Below are positions 1 to 12,756 of a stretch of DNA of 64,000 nucleotides, piece by piece. Below the pieces are notes generated by a model, which saw nothing but the letters and a program-made list of their open reading frames with translations, had not been told where the DNA came from and did no database searches. How positions within the stretch are numbered: position 1 is the stretch's first letter; each line of letters begins with the position of its first letter. Origin of the DNA: Corbicula japonica (lineage: Eukaryota > Mollusca > Bivalvia > Venerida > Cyrenidae); the NCBI GenBank assembly GCA_038501625.1, contig JAZAYU010000002.1:17598053-17662052 (forward strand). The letters run 5' to 3'. The translations under genes and the position numbers were made by a program.

Positions 1-2168
1 ACTGGTTACATTTTGGTCAGAAATAACCTAATGAATAAAAAAGCGAACAGTTTAGATCCTGATCAGACGGCACAGATTTTCAGGCTTATCTGTATCTAAA
101 CTGTTCCCTCATGCAATAAAGGTGTATCTATGGAGGAAAGGGTTATTTGGATATGGCATTTCCCATGTGTATGGTCTTATCAGGATCTACACTGTTCTTT
201 ATTAGATTTATTAGGTATTTCTGACCTAGAAGCAACCAGTTTAGCTCCAGAACAGACGTGCTGGTCAATCTGGATCTACGCATTCGACACGTGCAATAAA
301 ATCCATAAAAAAAGTATTACGGGTTAAACAACACCTCTTATATTGAATTTTTAATTATGGAACAGCAAATATTTCCCTGTTTTTTTTAATGTGGGAAAAA
401 TATAGAAGTTTCAGGAAAAGTTCAAAATAAATGAACTGTTGCTGTTGAATTTGGTGGGAAGCACTTTGGCTTATATTGCTTTCGAATGCAGGTTTTCCTC
501 ATGCATTCAAAGCAATTAAAATATTTTTCCTTTATGCTAATATGCATTTGTACACAAAATTCTTGACTATGTACTTTAATTCTTACTAAATTGTTTTTAA
601 CAAGCACACATTCTAAAATTCAGACCACCATTAAGGTCCTGTGTTCTGCACAATTCTTTCATTAGAGCCCCTCTACTAAGTATCTTATTATTTCCAATCA
701 TTGGTTACAGACCCTCATTTAAGTGCCCCTCATCTGATTAGTTCCCCTCATTTGATTAGTGCCCCTTGTCTTATTTATGCCCCACATCTGATTAATGCCC
801 CACATTTGCCTATTGCCCCACGTCTGCCCCTCATTTGATTAGTGCCTATCTGATTGATGCCCCACATCTGATTAATGCCCTACATTTGATTACTGCCCCA
901 CAGCTGCCCCTCTTTTGATTAGTGCCTCTCCTCTTATTAATGCCCCACATCTGAATAATGCCCCACATTTGATTATTTCCCCACATCCGTGTTCCTCTTC
1001 TGGTAAGTTCCTTATATTTGAATAAGTTCCCTCTGTCTGGTTATAAGTTCTCCTCCTTAACTTCTGGTCATAAGTTCTCCTCCTTAACTTCTGGTTATAA
1101 GTTCTCCTCCTTAACTTAGTGCCACTCTAAATGTTAGTTTTATCCATCTTATAATGTAATTATATGCTGCCTCTTCTTGCAGCAATACTGCAATGCCTTT
1201 GTGTGGGCTAGGTTTTGTTTGTGTTGAAACCTAATTCAACAAACTAGCACATGTGACATCATTGCCATTGTAAGAAGCTAGTGGGTGTCGGGCGGTTGTG
1301 GGCGGAGTGGCTAGTTTACTTTGACCGCTTCTTTGTGTTGAAATTTAATTGAACAAACCAGCACATGTGACAATGTTGCCGTTGGGAGAGAAAGTTTTGT
1401 TTGTTTGTTTGTTTGTTTGTTTGTTTGGGGTTTAACGCCTGGTTTCAACACCTTTCTGGTTATATCCCGGCGGTCAGTCCACCTAACCGGTGTTCCTGGG
1501 TCTCTAACCAGTACTACAATTTCTCCGCAAGCGACTGACTGCTTCCTCACTTGAATCAGAGGTGAGGGACAAATGACTCTCAGACGCAATGTCCGAGTTC
1601 AATTGTCACGGAGAAATTTTTCCCGCCTCGGCTGGGGATCGAACTCACGACCCCTGGATTGACAGTCCGATGCTCTATCCACTGAGCTAGCCGGGCGGGA
1701 CCTGGGAGAGAAAGAGGGGTATATGTGTGTGTGTGGGGGGGGGGGAGTGTGGCAGTTTTCTTTGGCCCCTTCTTTGTGTTGAAACTTAATTAAACAAACA
1801 TGCACATGCCACATAAAGGCACAGTTATTTGTAGAACAAAATCGTAGGTTTAATATTACACATTGTGGTTAAGTCTCAAATAACCTAAAAATCATGAAAA
1901 TGCTTGTTTCATGCATTAGTTATATAATGATGTCTCATTATCATGCCAAGCAGCAGGATTTCTTGCTTCTTTAATGGAACCGTTAGCCTTGAGGGGTTGT
2001 CAGATTTGACAAGTTCATGATACAGCAATATTGTTAACAGAGCAATTGTGAAAATTCATGAGTTTTTGAGGCAACTATTGCAGAATTAATGAACGTCAGA
2101 TTTCCTGCACAGCTGTTCTTCACAGTTGAGTAATCTCGCCATGTTAAAGCTGTTTGCTCGCAGCTTAA
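1..2168 (+). repeat. Segmental duplicate, copy 1 (with SINE, ends at gap)
   Basis: Position 1 matches 10229 and the match runs to 2168 (equivalent to 12098) with only scattered substitutions and small indels. It includes a family A fragment (1-145), an AT-rich stretch, an ~18-base GATTAATGCCCCACAT-like tandem region (about 700-1000), a 27-base unit repeated about three times (about 1025-1115) and a poly-G tract. The main difference is the SINE at 1395-1714. No gene seen. Confidence 0.9.
1395..1702 (-). mobile_element. tRNA-Asp-headed SINE with 12-bp target duplication
   Basis: On the minus strand the element starts at 1702 with a tRNA-like head (about 1625-1702): A-box TAGCTCAGTGG, anticodon loop CTGTCAA (GTC, Asp-like), B-box GAGTTCGATCC, and 5'/3' ends that can pair as an acceptor stem. 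A non-tRNA body follows, then GCGTTAAACCCC and a CAAA-type tail at 1395-1430. TGGGAGAGAAAG flanks it exactly at 1383-1394 and 1703-1714. The paralogous site near 11630 is empty. SINEs are moved by LINE machinery; tRNA-headed SINEs are common in bivalves. It is a SINE rather than a functional tRNA gene because of the body, tail and target duplication. Confidence 0.92.
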
Positions 2169-2668
2169 NNNNNNNNNNNNNNNNNNNNNNNNNNNNNNNN
2201 NNNNNNNNNNNNNNNNNNNNNNNNNNNNNNNNNNNNNNNNNNNNNNNNNNNNNNNNNNNNNNNNNNNNNNNNNNNNNNNNNNNNNNNNNNNNNNNNNNNN
2301 NNNNNNNNNNNNNNNNNNNNNNNNNNNNNNNNNNNNNNNNNNNNNNNNNNNNNNNNNNNNNNNNNNNNNNNNNNNNNNNNNNNNNNNNNNNNNNNNNNNN
2401 NNNNNNNNNNNNNNNNNNNNNNNNNNNNNNNNNNNNNNNNNNNNNNNNNNNNNNNNNNNNNNNNNNNNNNNNNNNNNNNNNNNNNNNNNNNNNNNNNNNN
2501 NNNNNNNNNNNNNNNNNNNNNNNNNNNNNNNNNNNNNNNNNNNNNNNNNNNNNNNNNNNNNNNNNNNNNNNNNNNNNNNNNNNNNNNNNNNNNNNNNNNN
2601 NNNNNNNNNNNNNNNNNNNNNNNNNNNNNNNNNNNNNNNNNNNNNNNNNNNNNNNNNNNNNNNNNNNN
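2169..2668. other. assembly gap (500 N)
   Basis: Exactly 500 N. It falls where the first copy of the segmental duplicate breaks off; 2669 onward does not resemble the continuation of copy 2 at 12099. Open frames spanning it are meaningless. Confidence 0.99.
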
Positions 2669-5220
2669 ATAATACCTTGCCTCCATTATGTTCTTGAAAA
2701 TCATTACTTGTCTAAAGTGTTTGTTATTTACCTAAAGTGATCTTTCTTTTCATCTTTCCTGCCACAACTTTTCCAACTCCCAACAGTAATCATACATGTG
2801 TCAACAAACTGTAAGTGTACAAGCACTGCAAAAAAAGTATATTTCACTTCAATCACAATTTTGCCATTATATTACAGTTGATTTATGTTTGGCTGGTAAC
2901 TTCATCCTACTCTACCTTTTTACTTTTTGTGTATTCTCAGTGTGCTATTCCTGATATGCACATTTCACAACTTCATTTATACAGCATCCACTGTACTACC
3001 TAAAATGTAAGCTACCAATAAAAGTTTTAAATGACTCCAGAACGTTATAGAGCAGCCACCCAAGGGAGTGACAAAAAGTGGCTGCTCTACACAGGTGGTT
3101 GTTAAAGACAGGTTAAAATGAGAACAAAATGTCAGTTTAGGATATATTCAAACTGGCTCTTTGAGACTGGTGGTTGCTATTCCCGGATGGCTGCTAAGGC
3201 AGGTTTAACTGTACTGTATCTTGGTTCAAAGAAAAATGGAAGCTAGTTTGCTAGTTTCATATATACATATCATTTTGTTTTGCTCTTTCTGGTATTGACC
3301 AGATTTTAAGTAATATCTCTAATATTGTCATATCTTTTCAATTAATATGAATCAATTACAAAACAGCAACATTATTTTAAATGTTAATTTGGACTATAAT
3401 ACTTTTATTTCTTTAGAAAAAAAATAAATTGGATTTCAATATTCAAGAAATAATTTGCCCCTAGAGTTCATAGCTCTAGATGCCTCAGTAACACCATTCA
3501 TTTTGTTTTTAAATTATTTTCGAATTATTTTTTATCAAATGTCCTAAACAGCAAGTTTTAATCCGAATAATAAGGAAACTCATTGGTTCTAGTGTTCCCA
3601 GTGTAAAATCAGTCTGGCATGCATGGCAAGTTTTGCATCACCAAAACAATCAAACGTATCTTAATAATATACTCACTAGAAGTAAGGAAGGTCTCTCTAA
3701 ATATCTTCCGTGTTAGGGAATGTCTTCATGTACTGCACATTTGACATTGTACACCTAAATGTAAATTATTAGCATAATAAGTATTTTTTTAATTGTACAG
3801 ACAACTAATCATTTTCGGCATTCAATCAGTATGAGTTCCGGAACATGTTCATAATCTTGATTTAAAAAACAAAAATTGGTCAAGAAATCATTGTGTGTTC
3901 TAGTAACATCACTCCAAGTAAGAGAAATGCTGCAAGAACACCATGATTTCTTAACAAATTTTTCATTTATAACTCAAATGTGCCAGAACTGATTGAATGT
4001 CGTAACTGAATAACTGACTGTATTTGAACCAGTCTGTGATAAAATGACCCTTTTACATTCTTTAAATTGTCTGGTGCCAAGTCCCACCTACCTGAACTTT
4101 CATTAAAAAACTTGTTAATTTTAAATGGAAAGATGACATGTCTAAGACTCATGGCTCATTTTTAATGTATACATCGGAACACTCTTACATCAGCTTAAAG
4201 TTAGATGCAATTTCTTTCATAAATATCCTTCATATTAGTATCAGATGGAAACAATTTTCACTTGTCTATATGTTAAAAGACATTTGAATTATCAAAGAAA
4301 CAGAGAATAAAATGGAAAATTAAAATATTATTTATTTAACAATTTTAAAACACAATTTCTACAACTAAACATGAAAAAGAAAAAATGTATGTTATATTAT
4401 TTCATAGTAAATGTGTATACTAACCCAGTATCTTGGTAAACAGCAGAAGATACCAAAATCTTTCCTTGGTCAGCATTGTTGCCATTACAAATCAGTTTAA
4501 TTTGCATCAGATCCTATTACAAAAGAAAAATGGTCTTTTAAATTTTAAATCAAAGCATTTTTCTACCATAATCTTTATCAGATATGCATAAACTTTGTGG
4601 ATCTAGTGAAAAGGAAAGCCATTTCACTTGCTAATGAAGCTATGTTTGTACGAACTATAAGTTGTTATTATTTATAGTCCATACTGCTTATATATATTGA
4701 ATATAAAATTAATTATTTTGAATAAAGCCATTAATGTTGGACAACGAAAATACGTTAAATTCAATTTTATTCAATGTCTAAAATTAAAAAAACTGGGTTT
4801 GATCCGGAATAGACCGAGATCCGGAACCCTCGCGTTGAGTTGTCGCACTTGTTATATCTAAAAAAGCAGCTAAAGTAGCTTTTTTCTTTCTCCGCTCGCT
4901 TTTTTCCAACCTCATTGATCTTTAAAATTCACGCAAAGATTGAAAGTTGCTGATGAAACCATTGAGGACTTTGTTTACATCGCGAAAACTGAAAATTTGT
5001 GAAAATTTTTTTATGCTCTAATCCCGTAAGCCCTGAGTTCATGCTGTCTGGGTTAAATATTATTTATCTTAAAAGAAAACCATATATTCTTATACTAACC
5101 TTGTAAATTTAGCAGTAAACGACACATATTTTTGTTATTCCCGGTAGCGTTCTGTTGACAGCTCTGACGTCATCATCGTCTAAAAATCGCGTGCAACCGT
5201 TCCAGGCGGATTAGCGTCAC
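2669..5220. other. intergenic or intronic AT-rich sequence
   Basis: No exon recognised. 3040-3215 is a dispersed repeat (AAAAAGTGGCTGCT, AACAAAATGTCAG, TTCAAACTGGCT) with a second copy at 15838-16018. The rest is plain AT-rich sequence without strong structure. Confidence 0.6.
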
Positions 5221-6282
5221 TTAAGCCCCGGTCACAACCCGCCGTACGTGCAAGTGCGTGCTGTCTACATGCAAAAACGTGGGCCAAATTCGGGGATCCG
5301 TACGTGATGAGTACCGCCTCCGTACGGATTTGGGAGCACGCAGAGACGCCGTAGCATTTTAAGTGCAGGCAAAACTTTCTCTGCGTTCGAGCTGCGTGCG
5401 GGCTACGGATTCACCACCTGTATGGGTGACGTGCGTGCCCTGTACGTCCACGAGCGCATAACGCACTGCCTCTGCGAGTCTTTACGTGGTCCGTGCGTGG
5501 TCCGTGCTTCCTCAGTTTAGCCGTCCAAAACGCGCAGAGAACTCAGGCAGACCTTACAGAGCAAGTACGTGCTCCGCACTTACAACGCACAGTGTGCGCA
5601 TGGACCCCTGCGGTATATAAAATATATATCGAGTATCGATAGGTCGTCCTTATATATATTTCACTAAACAGCGAACGAAATAAACTCACGTTCACCGCAC
5701 TTGCACGCACTTAGGCTACAACGGGCGAGCGAGTAAGGTCGGTATTTCATAGTTCCGTGATGGGTGATCCGTGCCCATGTCCGCGTCCATGTCCGCGGTT
5801 TTTCACTCACCAAAGATATCATTGGGTACATTCCATACCTCCGTGTCCGTTACACATCGCGGACACGAAAACGGACACGGAGGTATGGAATATACCCAAC
5901 GATATATTTGGTGAGTGAAAAATCGCGGACACAGACGCATGCGGACACGGATCACGCATCACGCAACTATGGAATACCGGCCTAAGAAGCCCGTACGTGA
6001 GTAGTACTGCCTCCGTAAGTTGACATGGAAATCGCACGGCGATCCTGCGTTGTAGGTACGTACAACTCACTTACCACTTACCACCTACGGAACGTACGAT
6101 TCACGCAACCTTTTACCCCTAGACGTGGCGTGCGGGCCACATACTCACAGCTTGCGCAACCGTGAGTGTGACGTGCGTCCTCTGCTCTTGCCACGTCCGA
6201 CCAAAAAACGCTGCCAGCGTAACCTCCGCAGAACCCGTACGGTAAAAGTAAGACGCACGGCGGGTTGTTACCGGGGCTTTAA
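5221..6282. mobile_element. ~1.06 kb TIR element with TTAA ends, GC-rich
   Basis: The left end reads TTAAGCCCCGGTCACAACCC and the right end, reversed, reads TTAAAGCCCCGGTAACAACC, followed by CGCCGT-CG on both sides; TTAA at each outer edge suggests a TTAA target site. The inside is rich in CGTACG-type words and markedly more GC-rich than its surroundings. No transposase frame, so non-autonomous. A second inverted-repeat element is nested within it. Confidence 0.82.
5736..5983. mobile_element. nested ~248 bp palindromic MITE
   Basis: The left arm starts AGGTCGGTATTTCATAGTT and the right arm, reversed, AGGCCGGTATTCCATAGTT; the arms then continue through ATCCGTG, GTCCGCG, TCACTCACCAAA and GGTATGGAAT to a centre near 5855. 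Almost the whole element folds on itself. It lies inside the 5221-6282 element, so it inserted later or is that element's core. Confidence 0.8.
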
Positions 6283-6805
6283 TTTATGTACTGAAAAAAA
6301 AAACGGAGCCGCTAATTTACGTTATTCTGTCTGTTCTTTGCTTTTTGTTTTCATATTAAAAACCTGTGGATGGATCAAAGTAAATAGTCTAAATAACATT
6401 GCAAAATACTTGTATGTACGAACCATGCATAATAAAGGTTATTTTTATTGATTATATACAAACATTAAATGGTCTTGGACGTGACGTTTTAGTTGGAAGG
6501 ATATGCTTATGATGTGACAGAGGGCTCTAAAATACATTTGTATAAATGATGACTTTGAAAAAAAAACAGTCTATAGGCCAATTCACCAGCAGATTTACAT
6601 TTTTTTTCGTTTTTATTTAAATTGATATGTTTTGGTTTAGAAAGCTTTTTGTGGATTTTTATATAATACGGGAATTTATAAGCGAAAACAATTTTACAGA
6701 ATGTCATTTTTTATATTAAAAAATCAGCGATTCATATATGTGAAAGAATAAATAGTAAATACAACTTCTTTTTCTACCGAATATGTGTCTTACCTTGTCA
6801 TATTA

Positions 6806-7105
6806 AATATACATGTGTTACACATTTGTGCCACAAATGTTATACACATGGCCAATAAACATGTGTTAAACACATGTTTTTATCAACCGTGTGTTTGTAA
6901 ATATGTGTTAAACATGTGTGCAACACGTGTAATACACATGTATACTTAACATGTGTTAAACACGTGTACGTTTCTAACCGCATGTTTGAAAACATGTGTT
7001 AAACACATATTCGTAAACACATGTTTACAATACCACATGTTATACACATGTTAAACACGTGTTAAACACATGTGACTCAAAACATGTGTTAAACACATGG
7101 TGCAC
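6806..7105. repeat. palindromic ACATGTGTTAAACACATG tandem region
   Basis: About 300 bases of repeated, self-complementary words (ACATGTGTTAAACACATG and variants). Each unit is a near palindrome, so both strands look alike. Likely satellite-like; no coding sense. Confidence 0.8.
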
Positions 7106-8830
7106 ATTTTCCTGTGTAGAAAGTGACAAAAATCTTAAAATTGGGTTAAAATTTATTTGGTAGAAATGTTGAGCACAGATAATGCAATTTTCTCTGCCAT
7201 TTTCATGCAGAGCACAATTCTCAGAAATAGTATCTTTGAACGAACAAGCAAGCCCCAGATCATGCCACAACGTTAATCATTATTCATGACTGACACTGAG
7301 TTATTGCTATGGAATGTCCCCACAAACCAAACATTGCATTGTAAAAGGCTTGAGCTAATTAAATACAATTGAGATTGGAAAACCAATTTTCTGACATTCT
7401 GCTGCATTGTTTCCAGGGAATTCCTACAAAAAATGGTGAGCTTGGTTACTGTATAATTTGAACTGTTGGTGGTTACATTTTTGGAGTCGCTTGTTTCAAA
7501 TGAAAAAGTCAGTTTATCCATTCCTTCATCAGGAAAACTTAAAGATGGCTTTAAATTTGCATTTTCCGATATTTCTATTTTAGATTTTCAATAAAATATG
7601 TCAGGGCCGTTTTGTTTTTTTTCAACCCCAATGGAAGGGGTTCATACCCTTTGTGGAAAATAGGTTGATTTCTTATATAAAGGGGAATGAAAAAAACTTG
7701 ATGTAAAGTTACTTTTTTGGGAGAACTGCATGATTTTACAGAAATTTTCTAAGGGGAAGGTGCCTGTAAACAGCCCCTATTATAGAAAGTGTCATAATGT
7801 TTCAAAAATCAAGGTCATGGTCACATGTAAAGTTTTGCCATTTTACTTTTAAAAAAAAAAACACATAAATTTTAAAATTATAAATTAAATTCAGAAAAAG
7901 TAAATGTCAGAATTCTTTTGAAAATTTTTTCTCATAAACCTTGATATTTAAAAAAAGTATTGTAATATACTGAATTTGTGCATCATTAAAGTTAATTTGC
8001 ATTTCATTTTTTGCAATACATGAGTATTATAAGTACAAACTTAAATTAAAGCAATATTATAGTTAAACCCCTCATGAAGACCACACCAAACTTAAAACCA
8101 CCTCAACATTAAAACCACTATTTCAATGTCCCTTTTTTGTGTTGCCCTTACGAAGAAAGCCGATACAAAGGGATCGGTTTGTCTTTTCACCAGTACAGGT
8201 CCATCTGTCACAAAAACCTAATGTTTGTTATAACTTTGCCATTTCTTCATTTCTTATATTTTCACGTCAAACTTTCAAATTATATTGCTTATGACAACAT
8301 GGTCATGATGATGCTAAAGGCAAGGTCACATTTGATGTAGTTATGCCCCTTTTTTTACTTGGATTTTTTATTTGGACAAAGTACCAAAAAGTACTGAACA
8401 TTTAGTTTACAGTTTTGCTCTATTATCTACATGCGAATTGAGACTTGAGACCCCACTGTTAAGGCTCAGTATTTTACTGTACTGTGGTAATTAATTTTTT
8501 TTTCTCAAATTTTATCCCCAAATAATGCTTTAATCAAAAATCTAATGTATGCCTTATACTGTACAAACCAAGTTCCTGCTTACTGGAATGATTTTACAGT
8601 TAATGTTGTGTCCATGCTATTGATAGGGGTATCTGTTGTTAATGTCGGATTTCTCCAGGGAGGTGTGGTTTCCGATTGACACCTGTTCCGATTAAGGCAA
8701 GATCCGAGCACAGTTTTCAGGGAAAAATTAAGCGACTGAGGACATTTTCCTCATCATTTTTCTTTAAAACTTTTCTGCATACAATTATGCCGTTTTCAGG
8801 AAAATTATAGTGAGTGAGGTCGTTCCCTCA
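7106..8830. other. AT-rich non-coding region with one family D element
   Basis: Contains the family D element at 7602-7792 and a dispersed repeat at about 8060-8350 (related to 23660-23860 and 26225-26290 in parts, for example GAGTTATGCCCCTTT-like and CCACTATTTCA words). No exon seen. Confidence 0.6.
7602..7792 (+). mobile_element. family D repeat, copy 1
   Basis: Starts CAGGGCCG and includes AAAGGGGAATGAAAAAA, TGATGTAAAGTTACTTTTT and GGGGAAGGTGCC, shared with 21768-21968 and 42315-42514. The other copies have CAGGGCTT / AAGCCCTG short inverted ends; this copy's right end is eroded. Confidence 0.7.
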
Positions 8831-8834
8831 CCGA

Positions 8835-9323
8835 CATCCTGTACTCCATTTATACAGGTTTTATCTGATGTGCGAATAGTGTTAATACAGTGTAGATCCA
8901 GATCAGTCAGTATGTCTGTGCCATCCGATCAGGATCTACACTGTTTGCTTCACGGTCAGAAATAACCTAATTTTCAAAAATTGAATCTTGTAGATTCAGG
9001 TCTGCCATCATGGATGCAGGTATGAATGTGCATCTGATCTGGGTCTACACAGGTCTCTCATAGGATAAAAGCTAGATTCTATGGAGTAAAGGATAAAACA
9101 TAAATTTAAGTTTAATAAAAGCAATGTGTTTATGGGTCAAATTACAGAAACTGTTTACTCAGAAATATTGTATTCAGGTTCTGTTTGCTTTAGATTCATT
9201 TCTACGTTATGACCTAAATGTGACCAGTGTAGATCTAGATCAGACAGCACAGATGTATCAGCTGATCTGGATCTACACTAGTCAGACATGCAATAAATCT
9301 TGTATATATGGAGTTAAGGGTTA
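8835..9323. mobile_element. two eroded family A MITE copies
   Basis: Two stretches carry the family words TGTAGATCCAGATCAG, GATCAGGATCTACACTGTT and GTCAGAAATAACCTAAT; the second ends ATATATGGAGTTAAGGGTTAA. Ends of the first are unclear. Confidence 0.6.
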
Positions 9324-9560
9324 AGTAGATTACAACATATAATATTGTATCAATGCAGTGGCTATGGATAGACAGTTATAAAAATACCATCTTAAATATT
9401 GAATGTGATTTACTTAACCACTATGGATCTTCCAGAAATTCCCAATATGTATGTCACAACAGTGGTGTAACATTGGTTCTTACATATAGGTTAATGTTTA
9501 TTACACAGTTATCGATCTAGCATGACACTATATCAACTGAATGACCAATTTAATGCTGCC

Positions 9561-9780
9561 TTTACCCTTTCCTCCATAGATACACCCGAGGGCGAACAGT
9601 GTAGATCCAGATCGTGCCGTCTAATCAAGATCTGCACTGTTCACTTTTGATTTGTTAGGTTATTTCTGACCAAAATGCTATCAGTGCAAATCCTGATCAG
9701 ATGGCATGAATGTGCTGGCTGATCTGGATCTACACTGGTTGCACATGCCTAAAAAATTGTATATATGGAGGAAAGGGTGA
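9561..9780. mobile_element. family A MITE
   Basis: Terminal ACCCTTTCCTCCATAGATAC and, at the right, ATATATGGAGGAAAGGGT are inverted repeats. Internal GATCC/GATC-rich words are arranged as two mirrored halves. A related eroded copy follows at 9781-9935. Confidence 0.8.
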
Positions 9781-10129
9781 TCAGGATCCTTGGTCAGAAA
9801 TAACCTATTGGATCTAAAAATGAACATTTAGATCTATATTAGCCAGGAACAGTTTAGATCCTGACCAGCTGGCTAATCTGGATCTGCACTGTTTGGCAAT
9901 GGGATAACAGACATATCAACGGAGCAAAAGTGTTATACAATTAATACAGGTTGAAACTGCTTAAGCAGTAAGTGCAGATTTTCAGTTGTCTGCTTAATTA
10001 TTAGACATTTTATACATAAGAACAGATATGTACAAATGTCTTTATACTTTTCACTGACAGGTAAAATTTATGTTGATCATTATTATGACTATTCCTGGAA
10101 CATGACTAGTTTCTAGCAAGTTAGACCCT

Positions 10130-10554
10130 TTAACCCTTTGAGTCCCCATATATATGCATTTTTACGCATGTGTGACCAATGTAGATCCTGATCAACCGGC
10201 ACATCTGTGCCATCTGATCAGGATCTGTACTGGTTACATTTTGGTCAGAAATAACCTAATGAATAAAAAAGCGAACAGTTTAGATCCTGATCAGACAGCA
10301 CAGATTTTCAGGCTGATCTGTATCTAAACTGTTCCCTCATGCAATAAATGTGTATCTATGGAGGAAAGGGTTATTTGGATATGGCATTTCCCATGTGTGT
10401 GGTCTTATCAGGATCTACACTGTTCTTTATTAGATTTATTAGGTTATTTCTGACCTAGAAGCAACCAGTTTAGCTCCAGAACAGACATGCTGGTCAATCC
10501 GGATCTACGCATTCGACACGTGCAATAAAATCCTTAAAAATGGTATTACGGGAT
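10130..10554. mobile_element. two adjacent family A MITE copies
   Basis: 10130-10373 runs from TTAACCCTTTGAGTCC to GGAGGAAAGGGTTA; 10374-10554 is a second, shorter copy. The pair equals 1-325 in the duplicated segment. Confidence 0.75.
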
Positions 10555-12098
10555 AAACAACACCTCTTATATTGAATTTTTAATTATGGAACAGCAAATA
10601 TTTCCCTGTTTTTTTTAATGTGGGAAAAATATAAAAGTTTCAAGAAAAGTTCAAAATAAATGAACTGTTGCTGTTGAATTTGGTGGGAAGCACTTTGGCT
10701 TATATTGCTTTCGAATGCAGGTTTTCCTCATGCATTCAAAGCAATTAAAATATTTTTCCTTCATGCTAATATGCATTTGTACATGAAATTCTTGACTATG
10801 TACTTTAATTCTCACTAAATTGTTTTTAACAAGCACACATTCTAAAATTCAGACCACCATTAAGGTCCTGTGTTCTGCACAATTCTTTCATTAGAGCCCC
10901 TCTACTAAGTATCTTATTATTTCCAATCATTGGTTACAGACCCTCATTTAAGTGCCCCTCATCTGATTAGTTCCCCTCATTTGATTAGTGCCCCTTGTCT
11001 GATTAATGCCCCACATCTGATTAATGCCCCACATTTGCTTATTGCCCCACGTCTGCCCCTCATTTGATTAGTGCCTATCTGATTGATGCCCCACATCTGA
11101 TTAATGCCCTACATTTGATTAATGCCCCACATTTGATTAATGCCCCACAGCTGCCCCTCTTTTGATTAGTGCCTCTCTTATTAATGCCCCACATCTGAAT
11201 AATGCCCCACATTTGATTATTTCCCCACATCCGATTAGTGTTCCTCTTCTGGTAAGTTCCTTATATTTGAATAAGTTCCCTCTGTCTGGTTATAAGTTCT
11301 CCTCCTTAACTTCTGGTTATAAGTTCTCCTCCTTAACTTCTGGTTATAAGTTCTCCTCCTTAACTTAGTGCCACTCTAAATGTTAGTTTTATCCATCTTA
11401 TAATGTAATTATGCTGCCTCTTCTTGCAGCAATACTGCAATGCCTTTGTGTGGGCTAGGGTTTGTTTGTGTTGAAACCTAATTGAACAAACTAGCACATG
11501 TGACATTATTGCCATTGTAAGAGGGGAGTGGGTGTCGGGCGGTTGTGGGCGGAGTGGCTAGTTTACTTTGACCGCTTCTTTGTGTTGAAATTTAATTGAA
11601 CAAACCAGCACATGTGACAATGTTGCCGTTGGGAGAGAAAGAGGGGTATATGTGTGTGTGTGTGGGGGGGGGGGTGAGTGTGGCAGTTTTCTTTGGCCCC
11701 TTCTTTGTGTTGAAACTTAATTAAACAAACATGCACATGCCACATAAAGGCACAGTTATTTGTAGAACAGAATCGTAGGTTTAATATTACACATTGTGGT
11801 TAAGTCTCAAATAACCTAAAAATCATGAAAATGCTTGTTTCATGCTTTAGTTATATAATGATGTCTCATTATCATGCCAAGCAGCAGGATTTCTTGCTTC
11901 TTTAATGGAACCGTTAGCCTTGAGGGGTTGTCAGATTTGACAAGTTCATGATACAGCAATATTGTTAACAGAGCAATTGTGAAAATTCATGAGTTTTTGA
12001 GGCAACTATTGCAGAATTAATGAAGTCAGATTTCCTGCACAGCTGTTCTTCACAGTTGAGTAATCTCGCCATGTTAAAGCTGTTTGCTCGCAGCTTAA
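10229..12098 (+). repeat. Segmental duplicate, copy 2 (SINE-free)
   Basis: Near-identical to 1-2168. At 11630-11641 it has a single TGGGAGAGAAAG where copy 1 has a SINE between two copies of that word. It continues beyond the point where copy 1 meets the N gap. No coding exon seen. Confidence 0.9.
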
Positions 12099-12219
12099 CT
12101 AGAGAAACAGTGAATCATTTCACCGGTTTCACGTTTTTGCTATGGAAATTCAATGCCAGATATTGCTTGTTCCTTGTACACTATAAATACTGCTGTTATG
12201 GATGTACAACAAATGTAGA

Positions 12220-12738
12220 TTAAAGTGGCATTACTTCAATTTAACCCACTCTTGTATGAAATATTACATGTATTTGGAACTATAGGCACAAATTTGCAGC
12301 GTTAGTTTGGGCTAATAAAATTTTAATTTACTAAAATAAATTTGGTCTGCGCGACTAAAAGCGAAAGTAGGATTTCCGAAATATCACAGAAATCGAGATC
12401 GCGCATGAAGTGGTGGCTTGGTTAAAAATAGGTGCTAAATATAGCTCCATTATATTTAGCTTCTTAAAAGTTCGTTAACTATAATTTAACATTATCATTG
12501 AAAATCCCGTCTATAAGAAAGAATTTGATCGGACCTTTTGTGTTCTGTTAGAGAGTTTATATATTTGAGTCTATATGGACAAATATGATTTTTTGGTCGG
12601 CAGACCCAGTTTTAAGGCCAGTTTTCGACAATCGTTCTTGCATTATTTGAACCTAACAATTTAGGGTTGCATGCAAGACTATCGTAACTCCTTTTTTTTA
12701 TAGTGTATCCTTACTTAAGTTTAGGGCTAGAGCTTTAA
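12220..12738 (+). mobile_element. ~500 bp TTAAAG-ended element, copy 1
   Basis: Starts TTAAAGTGGCATTACTTCAA and ends GGGCTAGAGCTTTAA. A second copy lies inverted at 33931-34324, sharing AATTTGTGCCTATAGTTCCA, GCGCGATCTCGATTTC and CTTTCTTATAGAC (as reverse complement). No transposase. Confidence 0.75.
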
Positions 12739-12756
12739 GATCTGCTTGCAGGTGCC

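Noticed and set aside
700..1000. CRISPR-like spaced GATTAATGCCCCACAT repeats
   Set aside because: Short degenerate direct tandem units without unique spacers, in eukaryotic DNA; also present in the duplicate at 10950-11230.
1625..1702. tRNA-Asp gene on the minus strand
   Set aside because: A- and B-boxes and anticodon loop are present, but body, CAAA tail and target duplication make it the head of a SINE.
5764..6451. Arg-rich open frames at 5764-5985, 5819-6070, 6125-6451
   Set aside because: They lie in the GC-rich TIR element and its palindrome; no conserved protein sense and no splice context.
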